Shown in pieces: positions 1 to 10,399 of a DNA stretch of 64,000 nucleotides (the first letter of the stretch is position 1; each line of letters starts with the position of its first letter). Origin of the DNA: Eriocheir sinensis (Eukaryota; Arthropoda; Malacostraca; Decapoda; Varunidae); NCBI RefSeq assembly GCF_024679095.1, contig NC_066516.1, positions 19,841,535 through 19,905,534 on the forward strand, written 5' to 3'. The notes below the pieces were generated by a model. That model made no database searches. It saw only the letters and a list, made by a program, of their open reading frames with translations, and was not told where the DNA came from. Made by a program: the position numbers and the translations under genes.

Positions 1-377
1 ACCCTCATCCTCACCCTCTCACCCTACTCACCACCCTCCCCTGACCATCACCACCTCCTCCTCCTCCTCGTATTTAAAAGCTACCACCATCACTTCCACT
101 CCCAAGTCCCATCACCGCCACCTGACTCTGCCCTCCTCCTCACCCTCTCACCCTAATCAACACCCTCCCCTGACCATCACCTCCTCCTCCTCCTCCTCCT
201 CCTCCTCCTCGTATTTAAAAGCTACCATCACTTCCCCTCCCAATCCCATCACCGCCACCTGACTCTGCCCTCCTCCTCACCCTCTCACCCTAATCACCAC
301 CCTCCCCTGACCATCACCACCTCCTCCTCCTCGTATTTAAAAGCTACCATCACTTCCCCTCCCAATCCCATCACCAC
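1..377. repeat. ~130-bp minisatellite, about 3 units
   Basis: The string CACCCTCTCACC recurs at 12, 141 and 278 (spacings 129 and 137). Each unit then carries CACCCTCCCCTGACCATCAC, a (CTC)n tract of varying length, GTATTTAAAAGCTACC and a CATCACCGCCACC stretch. Length differences come mainly from the CTC tract. The array may begin outside the window. Confidence 0.9.
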
Positions 378-539
378 TAGTTCATGCTGAAAATCTCCCA
401 CCACCACTGCATTCACTGACAATGAGGATTCACCATTACCTCTTCCATATCCACTTGTTACCACTAATACGATCAAGTCCCTCCCTCCCCAACATTTCCC
501 ACCAAAGCAAATGCTAACACCCCCACCACACGAAATTAT

Positions 540-830
540 TGTGAGCATACACTAACCACCACTACTGTTGCTGCAAAGAAATTATAGTCACCATTATTTG
601 CCACAAGTTGAAAATATCGCTACCCATCATACGCACACCATGTTAACATCACCACCGCCACATATAAATACTGAAACCACATCCTCACCACTACTACCAC
701 ATTTGCTACCACTAAGAAAACACCACAATCACCACATCACCATTACTCTTTGCTTCTACCCCACCATCACTACAACCACTAACACAACCATGACAAACGA
801 ACCACTAATACCTTACAAACACCAGGGGGA
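540..830. repeat. CAC/ACC-rich low-complexity DNA
   Basis: Degenerate CACCA/CATCAC runs with no stable period. The open frame across it (568-1101) is rich in His, Thr and Pro only because of this composition, so no gene is called. Confidence 0.7.
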
Positions 831-901
831 AGAGATGAGGGTAGGCAACGGCCCTTGGGGAGGCACAGGGCCACGGGGTGTGTGTGTGCTGGTTGCTAAG
901 G

Positions 902-903
<2 letters not shown>

Positions 904-955
<52 letters not shown>

Positions 956-1101
956 CGAGAACCCCCACACCAAGACCCCTCCACCAGCACATTAGCAACA
1001 ATAACACACCAAAAACTAACAAATACTTCTCCATCACCAGCATCACCATACCAACATACCTGAAGCTTTATTGCACCTCCAAGCCGCCACCAGCACAGTA
1101 G

Positions 1102-1147
<46 letters not shown>

Positions 1148-1274
1148 CCACCAAAGACAACGCTGCGTCCCACTTCAAACACTCGTGGACATCTACAATA
1201 GTCCCTCCACCAGTCAGGCCCAGTTCAACCCAGCCACCCGACCACCAATACCACGGCCGCTACAAAGGACTGAT

Positions 1275-1356
<82 letters not shown>

Positions 1357-1369
1357 ACACACACACACA
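904..1369. repeat. Three (AC)n microsatellites
   Basis: Runs at 904-953, 1103-1145 and 1276-1369, the last nearly pure over about 90 bp. CAC-rich spacers separate them. The overlapping frames encode only HTHT or CVCV. Confidence 0.95.
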
Positions 1370-1605
1370 GGTTACAGAGACACACTTGCCCTAATAGCCC
1401 TGTGTATCTCTCCCTTACCGGCAACACAGAGAGGAGTAAATTCAAAACTCCTGTTCCCGCTGCGCTGTCCGCCACTAATTAATTTTCACCTAAACCCAAC
1501 ACAAAACTTTACTCTCCAACAAATTGATGTTTTCTGTTACTGGTGAGTGTGTCCATCAGAGAGAGTTAGACAGGCAGAGAAAGAGAGGAGGGGGGGGGGT
1601 GACTG

Positions 1606-1634
1606 TTTGTGTGTGTGTGTGTGTGAGAGAGTGT

Positions 1635-1726
<92 letters not shown>
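1606..1726. repeat. (GT)n then (GA)n microsatellite
   Basis: A short GT run (about 1606-1625) passes into an interrupted GA run (1637-1726). Confidence 0.95.
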
Positions 1727-1729
<3 letters not shown>

Positions 1730-1730
<1 letters not shown>

Positions 1731-2480
1731 ATGATATCCCCCACCCCTTCCCATCACAACACTCCACCTTTTTTTATTCTTTTTGTAGTGTTGCGTTACA
1801 GCTTTTAGGCCTACAAACCCTCATACGTAGTCTTGGATATTTTTACTGCCTTTTTTTGTGTGTGTTGCGGAAGGTTTATTGAGTTAGCAGTGACCCTAAG
1901 TAAAGAAAAGCTCAATTTACCGTCACTAGTTGTATTGTATGATATTTTAACTCTATATGGGAGCTCTGAGTATCATTAATCTCGTTCTTTTTTTGGTATG
2001 GCAAGTGAACAAATAAGAATTGCTTAGTAAGAATACAAAGGTTGTGAGGAAAAAATGTTATATTAAGAACAATGAGGAGTTTTCTTACATTATACATTAA
2101 TCTTGCATATCACCGTGAAGTTGTGATGATTCTTTTTTACGTGTGTATGAAGTAACCTCTGAGGCCTCTTGTTGGGGTGGTACAGTGGGTGGGAGGTAAG
2201 AGCAGCCCAACAATTGTCATGAGTCTCGATGTGTTTGCTGTCTTGTGTAGTGTGTTACGCATATGTCTTGGAAGTCTGCGGAAGAATTTATCATGTTTCG
2301 TTAACACTCAATAATCTTTGTCTTATCACATGTCTACCCCGCAGTGTGTGACAGCAATAATAAAGTACTGAAGATGATGATGATAATTATGATGATGATG
2401 ATGATGGCGTCGAAGAAAATTGCAATAGCTGACAGTCTACGTAAGCATAATCGCATCACTTTTCACTAATAACATCTAGC
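1730..2480. other. AT-rich unique sequence, nothing recognised
   Basis: About 750 bp without long open frames or repeats except a (GAT)n run near 2373-2406. A short AATAAAGT string near 2358 is not supported as a polyadenylation site by any upstream coding sequence. Confidence 0.6.
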
Positions 2481-2519
2481 TAGCTCCACCGTGGCAGAAA
2501 AAGAACAAAATACAAAAAT

Positions 2520-3570
2520 AAACATCTCATTCCCCTTCATTCCACACTGTTATCCCCTCCTCTTATCCCCTCAACCCCCCCACCCTCCCAGTCCCTCTCA
2601 ACCCTTCTACCCAATAACCCTTCCCGGCACCACTCAAACGCAGCCTTACAAACAAATCTCTCTCTCATATCTTCCACGTCTCCAATATCTTTCGTTTCCA
2701 CCTCCTGCGGATCCTGTCACAACCAATGCCTGCCTTGTTGACAACCTATTTATTCCTATGCCTGCCCATTTACCTACCTGCTCTTATACCTACTTATCAA
2801 TCACCCAAGCCCTTCCCCTACTCTCCGTCCGCTTTCCAAATTCTTCCTTATCCAGCCTCTTCCTTCTTTCCTCCTTTTTTTTTAGTTATATGCCCCTTCT
2901 TTTATTTTCATTTCGCGTGCCTCGTCCCACCCTGTCACTCATCCTGTTCCCCACTTCCCGTTTATTTCTTCCTCCTTTCTTGTGTCTCTTCTATTCCACC
3001 TATATCCTATACTCTTTTATCCACTTTCCTATTCATCATCTCCCCCTGCCTTACCTCGTTCTTTTGCTCCCTTGCCTCCATTCCGTCCTGACCAATCTTT
3101 CCCGTATTCTCCTTCCCTTCCTGCCTTGCCTCTTCCTTCCTTCATGTCCCTCTCCCCGCCTAGCACTTTTTTTCTTTTTTCGCTCTTTACTCACCACGCC
3201 TTGCTCCACCATTCTCCGCCCAATCTTTCCTACGTCAAGCCTCACCCTGCTCTGCTCTTTCCTCCCCCACCTCCCATCTCTCCCAGCCTCTCCTCTCTTG
3301 CTCCGTCTTTCCCTACCCCTCCCTTCCTCCCTAATCTTTCTTTCCTCCATCTCCACCCTGTCCCGCCCTACCTGCCCCCTTCCTTTCTCTCCTCCCTCCC
3401 CGTTCTTCCCTATCCTTCCCTCCCTCCCTCCCCGCCTCGTTCCAGCACCAACAGATAACATTTTTCCTAGCCAGCCTTTCACCATCATCAGTCTCCCCAG
3501 CGCCTCCCCCCACCCCTCCTTGCCCGGCTGTCTCCCCACCTCCTCCCCCTCCCTCCCCGCTGTCCCTCGC
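2520..3570. repeat. 1-kb pyrimidine-rich tract (CCT/TTCC)
   Basis: Strong C+T bias on the plus strand with no clean period. The 375-aa open frame across it consists of Ser, Pro, Leu and Phe from CT-rich codons in overlapping frames. No domain is visible and no gene is called. It ends in a short GGGA-rich segment (3580-3610). Confidence 0.7.
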
Positions 3571-3734
3571 TTCGCAGCACAAAGGGAGGGAGGGAGAAGG
3601 AGAGGGGGAGCAGAGTGACCCAGGAGACAGCCTAATAAGAAAAGAAGGCCCATACACTCTCCTTTTTCTTGTCTCCACCAGCAGCCATCACCCGCCGTGC
3701 AACAGATGGTTTGGCTTGATGACCGTCAGCTCTC

Positions 3735-3920
3735 GTCTTCTTCCTCTTCTTTTTCCCCTTCCTGCTCTTCCTCTGATATCTCCATTCCTCCTTTCTCCTT
3801 TTTCTTTACTTTTTTTCTTCTTGCATTTCTTCTTTTACTTTTCCCTTTTCGTCTTCTTCTTCTTCTTCTTCTTCTTCTTCTTTTTCTCCTTTTTTCTTAT
3901 TATTATTATTATTATTCTTT
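3735..3920. repeat. T-rich tract with (CTT)n and (ATT)n
   Basis: CTT repeats at about 3852-3880 and ATT repeats at about 3898-3918 inside a T/C-rich stretch. Confidence 0.85.
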
Positions 3921-3970
3921 CTCCTCTTCCTCCTAACCAACTCCCAATATAATTCGACAAAGTTTCCGCT

Positions 3971-3973
<3 letters not shown>

Positions 3974-4065
<92 letters not shown>
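3974..4065. repeat. (TA)n microsatellite, ~46 units
   Basis: Pure alternating TA over about 92 bp, ending exactly where the LINE relic begins. Confidence 0.97.
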
Positions 4066-4069
<4 letters not shown>

Positions 4070-4330
4070 ACTTTCAGAAAGCTTTTGATAAAGTACCAAA
4101 CGGCTGTCTCTGAAAAATTAGTCAACTGGAATAAGAAACGGCCGGACCGCGAGGGTTTGACAATGGCTTACCGGAAGAAAGAACAGAGCAGTATTTAATG
4201 GACAGGCTTTTAAATGGTTTCCTGACACTAGCGGGGTAAATCAGGCCCCAATGATGGGAACTACCTTCCTGCAAAAGTAGCTGACGCCAAAACTATCAAC
4301 TCGTTCAACAACCCAATTGATCATTACTCC
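4066..4330 (+). pseudogene. Collapsed non-LTR retrotransposon (LINE) ORF2 relic
   Basis: This is a decayed piece of a LINE reverse transcriptase, the enzyme that copies element RNA into DNA at the target site. Translation from 4066 gives [12 protein letters not shown], the RT motif normally followed by a His-containing helix. From 4164, after stops and frame breaks, comes [20 protein letters not shown] with the downstream TSGV, the block preceding the catalytic FADD region. At 4259 the frame shifts to NYLPAKVADAKTINSFNNPI, which resembles the extreme C-terminus of CR1/jockey-type ORF2 (LP..V...NSFK.RLD). The RT core with FADD and several hundred residues are missing between these blocks, so the copy has a large internal deletion as well as stops. 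It is non-functional. Clade assignment is by recalled motif similarity only. Confidence 0.8.
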
Positions 4331-4339
4331 CGAACGACA

Positions 4340-4815
4340 GGAGAAATTTTACTTTTCTATATCTCCGTGAAGCATGTTTTAATCAGCTTTTCAGGTCAAA
4401 GCAACAAATAAATAAGTAAAGAAAGTAGCCTTTTTATAAGTCAAAAGACCTTCTGTTGAATACTCTTCCATGTCCCTATTTTTCCATTCTTTTTCCTCCT
4501 CCGTCGCCGCCGCCGCCGCCCGTCTCTTATTTTCTCTCTGGCCAGGGAAAGGAGACAAAATGCCCTCACCCGACGAGAAAGCAGAATAACGATAAGGAAA
4601 AATGCCCCGCACGATAGGCAGTAAAGGCGTGAGGGGAAAACACCACGAGACGGAGACGTAGATGAGTGAGGGGAGGGAAGAGCGCCCCACCAGATGAGGA
4701 AATAAAGGGGTGGGGAGAAGATGAGTGGCCATATAAACAGCTATTCCGGGCCCGGCAGACGTACCGCAATTACCGGTGTGTGGTGGAGGTGGGTCACGCA
4801 GCATGGGGCGAGGAG
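4340..4815. other. Unique sequence, nothing recognised
   Basis: Mixed composition with a small CCG run near 4501-4518. No supported gene. Confidence 0.5.
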
Positions 4816-4819
4816 AGGG

Positions 4820-5195
4820 GGAGGGGAGGGGAAGGGAGGTGGAGGTAAGGCGAGGTGAAGGGAGGTGAGGTGACGGCGAGGTGAGTGAGGCTAGTAAGGT
4901 GAAATGAGGTGAGGCGAGGTGAGCGTGAGGTGAGCGAGATGAGGTGAGAGTGGGGCAAGTAAGGTGAGGCAAGGTGAGCTGAGGGTGAGCTGAGTGAAGT
5001 GCGGTAAGCGTGAGGCAAGTTAGGTGAGATGAGGTGAGAGGGTGACGAGTTAGGTGAAATGAGGTGAAGTAAAGGGAGGGTGCAGTGAGTAAAATATGAG
5101 GTGAGAGTGAAGTGAGTAAGCTGAGAAGAAGTGAAGTGCAGCGAAGGTAAGATAAGGGCAAAGTGAGGTAAGAGGTTACGTGCGAGAGGTGTGAG
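4820..5195. repeat. Degenerate GGTGA minisatellite
   Basis: Repeated GAGGTGAGG, GTGAGCTGAG and AAGTGAGG words in irregular order over 370 bp. The minus-strand frames (LTSPHLTSP-like) only reflect this. A second patch of the same motif lies at 6170-6295. Confidence 0.8.
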
Positions 5196-5407
5196 AGAGA
5201 GCAGGCATACTCCCTTCAGACGGCTGCATGCAACACCCCACCCACCCACCCACCACACCTGCCACGCTCTCCACCCAGGTAATCTAGAGGAGACCAGGAC
5301 GGCTAACAGGTATTTTTAGTTGCCTCTGCTGTCATTCTGTGCTGCTTGTGGTGTGCTAAGAATACATACGAAGATTGGTAGCGACGTTCTGGGTAATATG
5401 TAAGTAT

Positions 5408-5530
5408 GTATTATTTTTTCATAGTAAAGGATGCGGTTCAAGGGAAAAAAACGACAATTAAGAGAAAAAAAAAACTAATTACTCCCCATATAAAAAAAAG
5501 AGTTTAGAAGAGAGGTCAAAATAAAGGTCA
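5408..5530 (-). repeat. Poly(A)-tailed interspersed repeat, degraded copy
   Basis: Diverged member of the family described at 49508. Recognisable words are a T run, TAGTAAAGGATGCGG, TTCAAGGG, AATTACTCC and TAGAAGAGAGGTCAA, in the correct order. Confidence 0.5.
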
Positions 5531-5572
5531 GTATCGTGTGGAAAGGTGTTTCGATGCTCTCCTCTCGATACT

Positions 5573-5576
5573 GTTA

Positions 5577-5644
<68 letters not shown>

Positions 5645-5655
5645 GTTATTATTAT
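5573..5655. repeat. (TTA)n microsatellite
   Basis: About 25 units of TTA with two G interruptions. Confidence 0.97.
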
Positions 5656-5674
5656 TGGACGCGAAACAGGTAGA

Positions 5675-6169
<495 letters not shown>

Positions 6170-6295
6170 CGAATAAGGTGAGGTAAGGTGAGGTAAGGTG
6201 ATGTGAAAGCGAGCTGAGTGTGAGAGTGAGACAAGTGAGGTGAGATGAAGTAAGGTGGGGGTGATGTGAGGGTGAGCTGAGTGAGATGATGTTTG
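6170..6295. repeat. GGTGA minisatellite, second patch
   Basis: AAGGTGAGGTAAGGTGAGGT followed by GAGCTGAGTG words, matching the composition of 4820-5195. Confidence 0.75.
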
Positions 6296-6354
6296 TTACT
6301 AGCGATGTGGGTAATAGTATACTTCGATCGGTAAACAGGTTATGAGTGATATGC

Positions 6355-6482
6355 TTTTTTTTTTCCTTTTTTTTTTTACATCAGAGGACACGGCTCAAGG
6401 GCAATTAAAAGAGTACAAACAAAAAGCCCGCTACTCGCCGCTCCTATGAAAGATAAAAGTAAAGAGTAGCTAGAAGAGAGGC
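6355..6482 (-). repeat. Poly(A)-tailed interspersed repeat copy
   Basis: T run, TTTACATCAGAGGACACGG, CTCAAGGGCA, then GCCCGCTACTCGCCGCTCC and AAGAGAGGC in the family order (see 49508). Confidence 0.8.
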
Positions 6483-7265
6483 TTAGGCATAGTTACGTAA
6501 GAAAAGGTAAGAGTAGTTAAGTTTAGAATATATGAGACGCAGGCTAATTGAAGAGAGAACAAGGGTAGGTGTATTTAGATAGATTTGGATGATTGCTGGA
6601 ACTACGGGCTGGTTTGCAGGGTAAGGGCTCCCAGATCTGCTACATATTTAAGTAAAGGAAAATGAAGCTGAAAATTGGGATACGTGAGAATAACAGTACT
6701 GCGTTAGATGGAATTGAATTAAACATGATTGAGCACATAGTTAATTGGTTACATGGACTAAATCCTGGCTAACAAAGTTATGCCGTCCGTTTCTGCTTCA
6801 TATTGCTCCACTAACACAGAGCGAATGAAGATAGACTAATAGGTTTGATAGATTTGGACGTGTTGGGTTCATTACTAAAACTGGAAAACGGTTTGCAAAA
6901 TGATGATCCAGTAGGGTTTTTTTTTCTTCCTTTGACTATTCTTTTTTACCTTTCCTTTCTTTTTTTTTTCCTTGAGTTGCCTCCTCTACTAAAGGAAAAA
7001 TCTACCCCATAACACCACACTAACGTTAAATTTCGCCGTGCAGAGCCACTTAGAAAAGAAAAAAATATGTTCGTCCCATAACCACATAGCTTGAACAATA
7101 GGGCACACTTGTTTGGAAGAGAAAAAAACAAGTGTAGATGACCCTATTTTGTGCTTTGCTTTACGGAAAGGAGAACGTATAGTCGTGTGTTGGGCGGGGC
7201 AGCGATGGGCCATGGCCACACCAGGGCGTCGCCGTGAACTCATGTGGCCAGTCTAGGTACACCGG
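6483..7265. other. AT-rich unique sequence
   Basis: No gene supported. Two loosely similar segments, at about 6575 and 6850 (both TAGATTTGGA then a GGTTTGCA stretch), suggest an old local duplication. Confidence 0.45.
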
Positions 7266-7269
7266 ACAG

Positions 7270-7740
7270 CAGAGTTTATGGCACTGGTGGTGAGGGGAAG
7301 AGCGAGAGGAAAGGCGGGAGGTAAAAGGAGAAGAGGAAAAGGAATGAGATTGGGAGGCAGGGCGGAGGGTAGCTGGTAAGATGAAAGGCGAGGGAAAAGC
7401 AGCGGGGAAAAGCAGGAGGGGAAGAGGAAGGAAAGTGGGAGGTAGGACAGGAGGAAGGTCAAGCTGAAAAGAAGGGAGAGAGGAGGGAAAGAGAGTAACA
7501 ACGAATGGGGTTGAGGGAAGAAAGGGCTAGTGAGGGGAATAGCGAGAGAGAAGAGGAGGAGGAGTGAGAGTCAGGGCGGGAGATAGGCCAAGCAGGAAAG
7601 GGAGGTGGAAGGGAAAGAGAGTAACGAGGAAAGGGGCTGAGGGAAGGAAAGGAAGGGGAAGAACGAGCTGGTGAGAGGAATGGCGAGGGTAAAGGAGGGA
7701 AGAGGAGGAGGAGTGAGAGGAAGGGCGGGAGATAGGCCAA
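7270..7740. repeat. Purine-rich tandem-like tract
   Basis: GGGA, GAAA and GAGG words with loosely repeated segments: GGCGGGAG.TAGGCCAAGC recurs near 7580 and 7725, and AGAGAGTAACGA near 7490, 7617 and 7840. This implies a degenerate repeat of roughly 110-150 bp. Confidence 0.6.
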
Positions 7741-7743
7741 GCT

Positions 7744-7845
<102 letters not shown>

Positions 7846-7974
7846 ACGAGAAATAGGATTGGGGAAGGGAGAGGAAGGGAAAGAAGAGGTAGGCGTGTGT
7901 GGAAGGGTAGTAAAGAGGGGTCGCTCGGTACACCTCGGGACACAGAGCCATAAAGAAGAAGAGGCAGGTGCTGT

Positions 7975-8081
<107 letters not shown>

Positions 8082-8375
8082 TCAGAGCCATGCACAAAAT
8101 GTCATTCATCTTTAAAGAAAATAGAAATCCAACACTGATTCAAACATTTTCGTCCACATTTTTTTTTTTTTTGTGTGTGTGTATTTTCTTGTGCAAACCC
8201 ATCAATTATCTTTTCTTGTTCTTATACGCATAACTTCATCGTAACTGTCTTTCTTTTCTTTTTCTTTTTTTGCTTCTAGTGCTACCTTTAATCTCCGTTC
8301 AATCATCACTAATTTAACTTTTACGGTTCTCATTCTCTACTTTTTACTCAGTTCTTTTGGCCGCTCATTACTTTT

Positions 8376-8466
8376 GTCGTTATGGGAACAGCGATTAGTG
8401 GGCTTTTATTTTTTACACCTCTTTTTGTTGCCATTGAGCTGTTTCTTTAGCTGTAAAAATAAAATA
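8376..8466 (+). repeat. Poly(A)-tailed interspersed repeat copy
   Basis: GGGAACAGCGATTAGTGGGC, a T-rich stretch, CCATTGAGCTGTTTC, TTTAGCTGTAAAAATAAA: the 3' half of the family ending in its A tail. Confidence 0.75.
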
Positions 8467-8763
8467 AAAACTTGTCCTCTACATATATTCAATTCATACC
8501 TAACTACATGGCACACACCTTATGCTCTTCGCCATCAACTCTTGCCTTCTATGTATATTTAGTATGAGCACCTTAGCACACCTTCCATCTTAGCAGCTTC
8601 CTCTCCTTACCTGTGACTTATGATCTTTACAAATATATATTAAAGACGTAACACCTTGGCACACCTCCCCCTTTCTACCGGCACCTCCACAGCCCACCTC
8701 TCTCCTCATCACCTCGCCCCACCCACATCACCTACCCAAAATTGACCTTTATTCTGGCTTTTT

Positions 8764-8826
8764 TTTGTCGGAGCAACGTTTAGCGGACCTTTTAGTTGAT
8801 GTTTTTGTTTTTTGCCTTTGAGCTGT
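8764..8826 (+). repeat. Poly(A)-tailed interspersed repeat, partial copy
   Basis: CGGAGCAACGTTTAGCGGAC followed by T-rich DNA and GCCTTTGAGCTGT. It is truncated where the 25-bp array begins. Confidence 0.55.
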
Positions 8827-9112
8827 ATTCTATTTTTCCCTTTGTACCTGTTTTCTATTTTTCCCCTTGTACCTGTTTTCTATTTTTCCCCTTGTACCTG
8901 TTTTCTATTTTTCCCTTTGTACCTGTTTTCTATTTTTCCCCTTGTACCTGTTTTCTATTTTTCCCCTTGTACCTGTTTTCTATTTTTCCTCTTCTACCTG
9001 TTTTCTATTTTTCCCCTTGTACCTGTTTTCTATTTTTTCCCTTCTACCTGTTTTCTATTTTTCCCCTTCTACCTGTTTTCTATTTTTCCCCTTCTACCTG
9101 TTTTCCATTTTT
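8826..9112. repeat. 25-bp tandem array, ~11-12 units
   Basis: The unit begins TACCTGTTTTCTATTTTTCC and recurs every 25 bp (for example 8844 and 8869), with CCTTG/CCTTC variants. Because 25 is not a multiple of three, all three plus frames read through as the same FPF/YFS/CFLF peptide, which is why overlapping long frames exist. It is not protein-coding. Confidence 0.95.
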
Positions 9113-9231
9113 TATCGCTTCCATCATGGTGTTTAGGGCAGCAGTTACTCCTCATCCTTTTTAAATATAAGATCATGTTCATTTCCTTCCTCCTATTATA
9201 TTCCTCTCCACCATAATCCAACTCTTCCTTA

Positions 9232-10037
9232 AGGTGGCGTCACACTGGACCAAATCTGGAGAGCACGAGCTTTTGCTAGCAGCTTTTGCTGGAGGGATGG
9301 CTTGCTCCCGAGCTTTTGCTCCTGCGTTTAGCTCGCCGCTTGGACGGGGAGCAGCTCGGCGAGCCGCAAGCAGGCAGTCAAATGAGCTCTTTGGTGCACC
9401 GATATGTGAATAATGTATATTACCTAGTGTATTGAGTCCGTATACCCATGATATTAGAAAACTTATTCACATACTCCTTTTATGTTTGACGGTGTTTGTA
9501 ATATTTTATAATGTTGAGAAAAGTAGTGTTGGATTTTATTTTGATTTCCAAGACCAAGACCAAGACCGCCCAGGCCAGCTGATATAAACACTCGCCATGG
9601 CCACCTCTCCTCGTTCAAAAGTTCACTTGTCCTCCTTCATTGTACACTCTTTGATAGCAAGAGTCAGGGACCATCCCGAGTTATGGGACCACAGCCATCC
9701 AGATTTCTGTAAGTCTACGCTGAAGAAAGTTATGATGTTATGATGTTATGATGTACACATCATGGGTCTCCCTCCCTTCTCTTCAGCCATGACCGAACCC
9801 AGACTCGTCTTTTCTTCTTCTGAGCTCGTTGGATAACAGCAAGTAATGCCGTCACAGCTGCACACTTAGCCGTAATGCGAAGCGTAGGTGTAGTAGGCAC
9901 CATGGTTGAGGCTTTGTTTACAATGTTGCTCGTCGCTCGCCCCTCGTCAGTGTGACGACAACAGTGACTTGCTCGCGAGCAAAAGCTGCCAGCAAGAGCT
10001 CGTGCTCGCCTGATTTGGGTCCAGTGTGACGCCAGCT
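9232..10037. mobile_element. Non-autonomous PIF/Harbinger element, 806 bp
   Basis: The ends are inverted repeats: left AGGTGGCGTCACACTGGACC, and the right end read inward AGCTGGCGTCACACTGGACC. Similarity continues for about 60 bp (CGAGCACGAGCT, CAGCTTTTGCT). Both ends are flanked by TTA (9229-9231, 10038-10040), the 3-bp target duplication typical of PIF/Harbinger. Inside is only an N-terminal transposase remnant (9760-9903, minus). The subterminal DNA is rich in GAGCAAAAGCT words, which could be transposase sites. A small ATGATGTT tandem repeat sits at about 9731-9755. Confidence 0.85.
9760..9903 (-). pseudogene. Harbinger transposase N-terminal remnant
   Basis: A 47-codon frame beginning ATG at 9903 and ending TGA at 9760 contains RRVWVRSWLKRREGDP, which resembles the WVR.WL.RR segment near the N-terminus of PIF/Harbinger (HARBI1-like) transposases. 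The DDE nuclease domain is absent. Identity rests on the segment motif plus its place inside a TTA-flanked TIR element with the same kind of ends as 20750-21372. It could still be made as a short peptide, but nothing indicates that. Confidence 0.65.
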
Positions 10038-10084
10038 TTACACGTTATAACTATATCATTTTCATTTTTTTTTTAATGTTGTTG

Positions 10085-10130
10085 CTTTCGTTGTTTTTGG
10101 TGATGGTGGTGGTGGTGGCGGTGTTATTGT
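10085..10130. repeat. (GGT)n-rich stretch
   Basis: GTGATGGTGGTGGTGGTGGC inside T-rich DNA; small and imperfect. Confidence 0.7.
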
Positions 10131-10399
10131 GGTTTCTGTAATCATTGTTCTCATCTTTATTAGCGCTGTTCCTGTCGTCCTTGGTGTAACAATTACCCTT
10201 CTCTTTTTATTGCCCCGGATATTACGGGTCTCAATAATGGCAATAATGAAGGCACGTAAAACCAACAGACAATAAAAGCAACGCCGCAGTATTAATAAAT
10301 GAAGCTGGGTGGGGAGAAGGGTGAGAGACAGAGACAGACAGAGACAAAGAAATAGAAGAGAGCTAGAAGGAGGTGACAGAGGGAGTGGTGGGCTGGAGA

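Noticed and set aside
2355..2362. AATAAA-type polyadenylation signal
   Set aside because: No upstream coding sequence or downstream GU-rich context; expected by chance in AT-rich DNA.
2491..3618. 375-aa plus-strand open frame, the longest in the window
   Set aside because: Composition is almost entirely Ser/Pro/Leu/Phe from a CT-rich tract, with equally open overlapping frames and no domain, start context or splice signals.
4391..5161. 256-aa minus-strand frame, Ser/Thr/Leu/Pro-rich
   Set aside because: Translation of the degenerate GGTGA minisatellite; no recognised domain.
8796..9216. Three overlapping frames of Phe/Tyr/Cys repeats
   Set aside because: The 25-bp tandem unit reads the same peptide in all three frames; not a protein.
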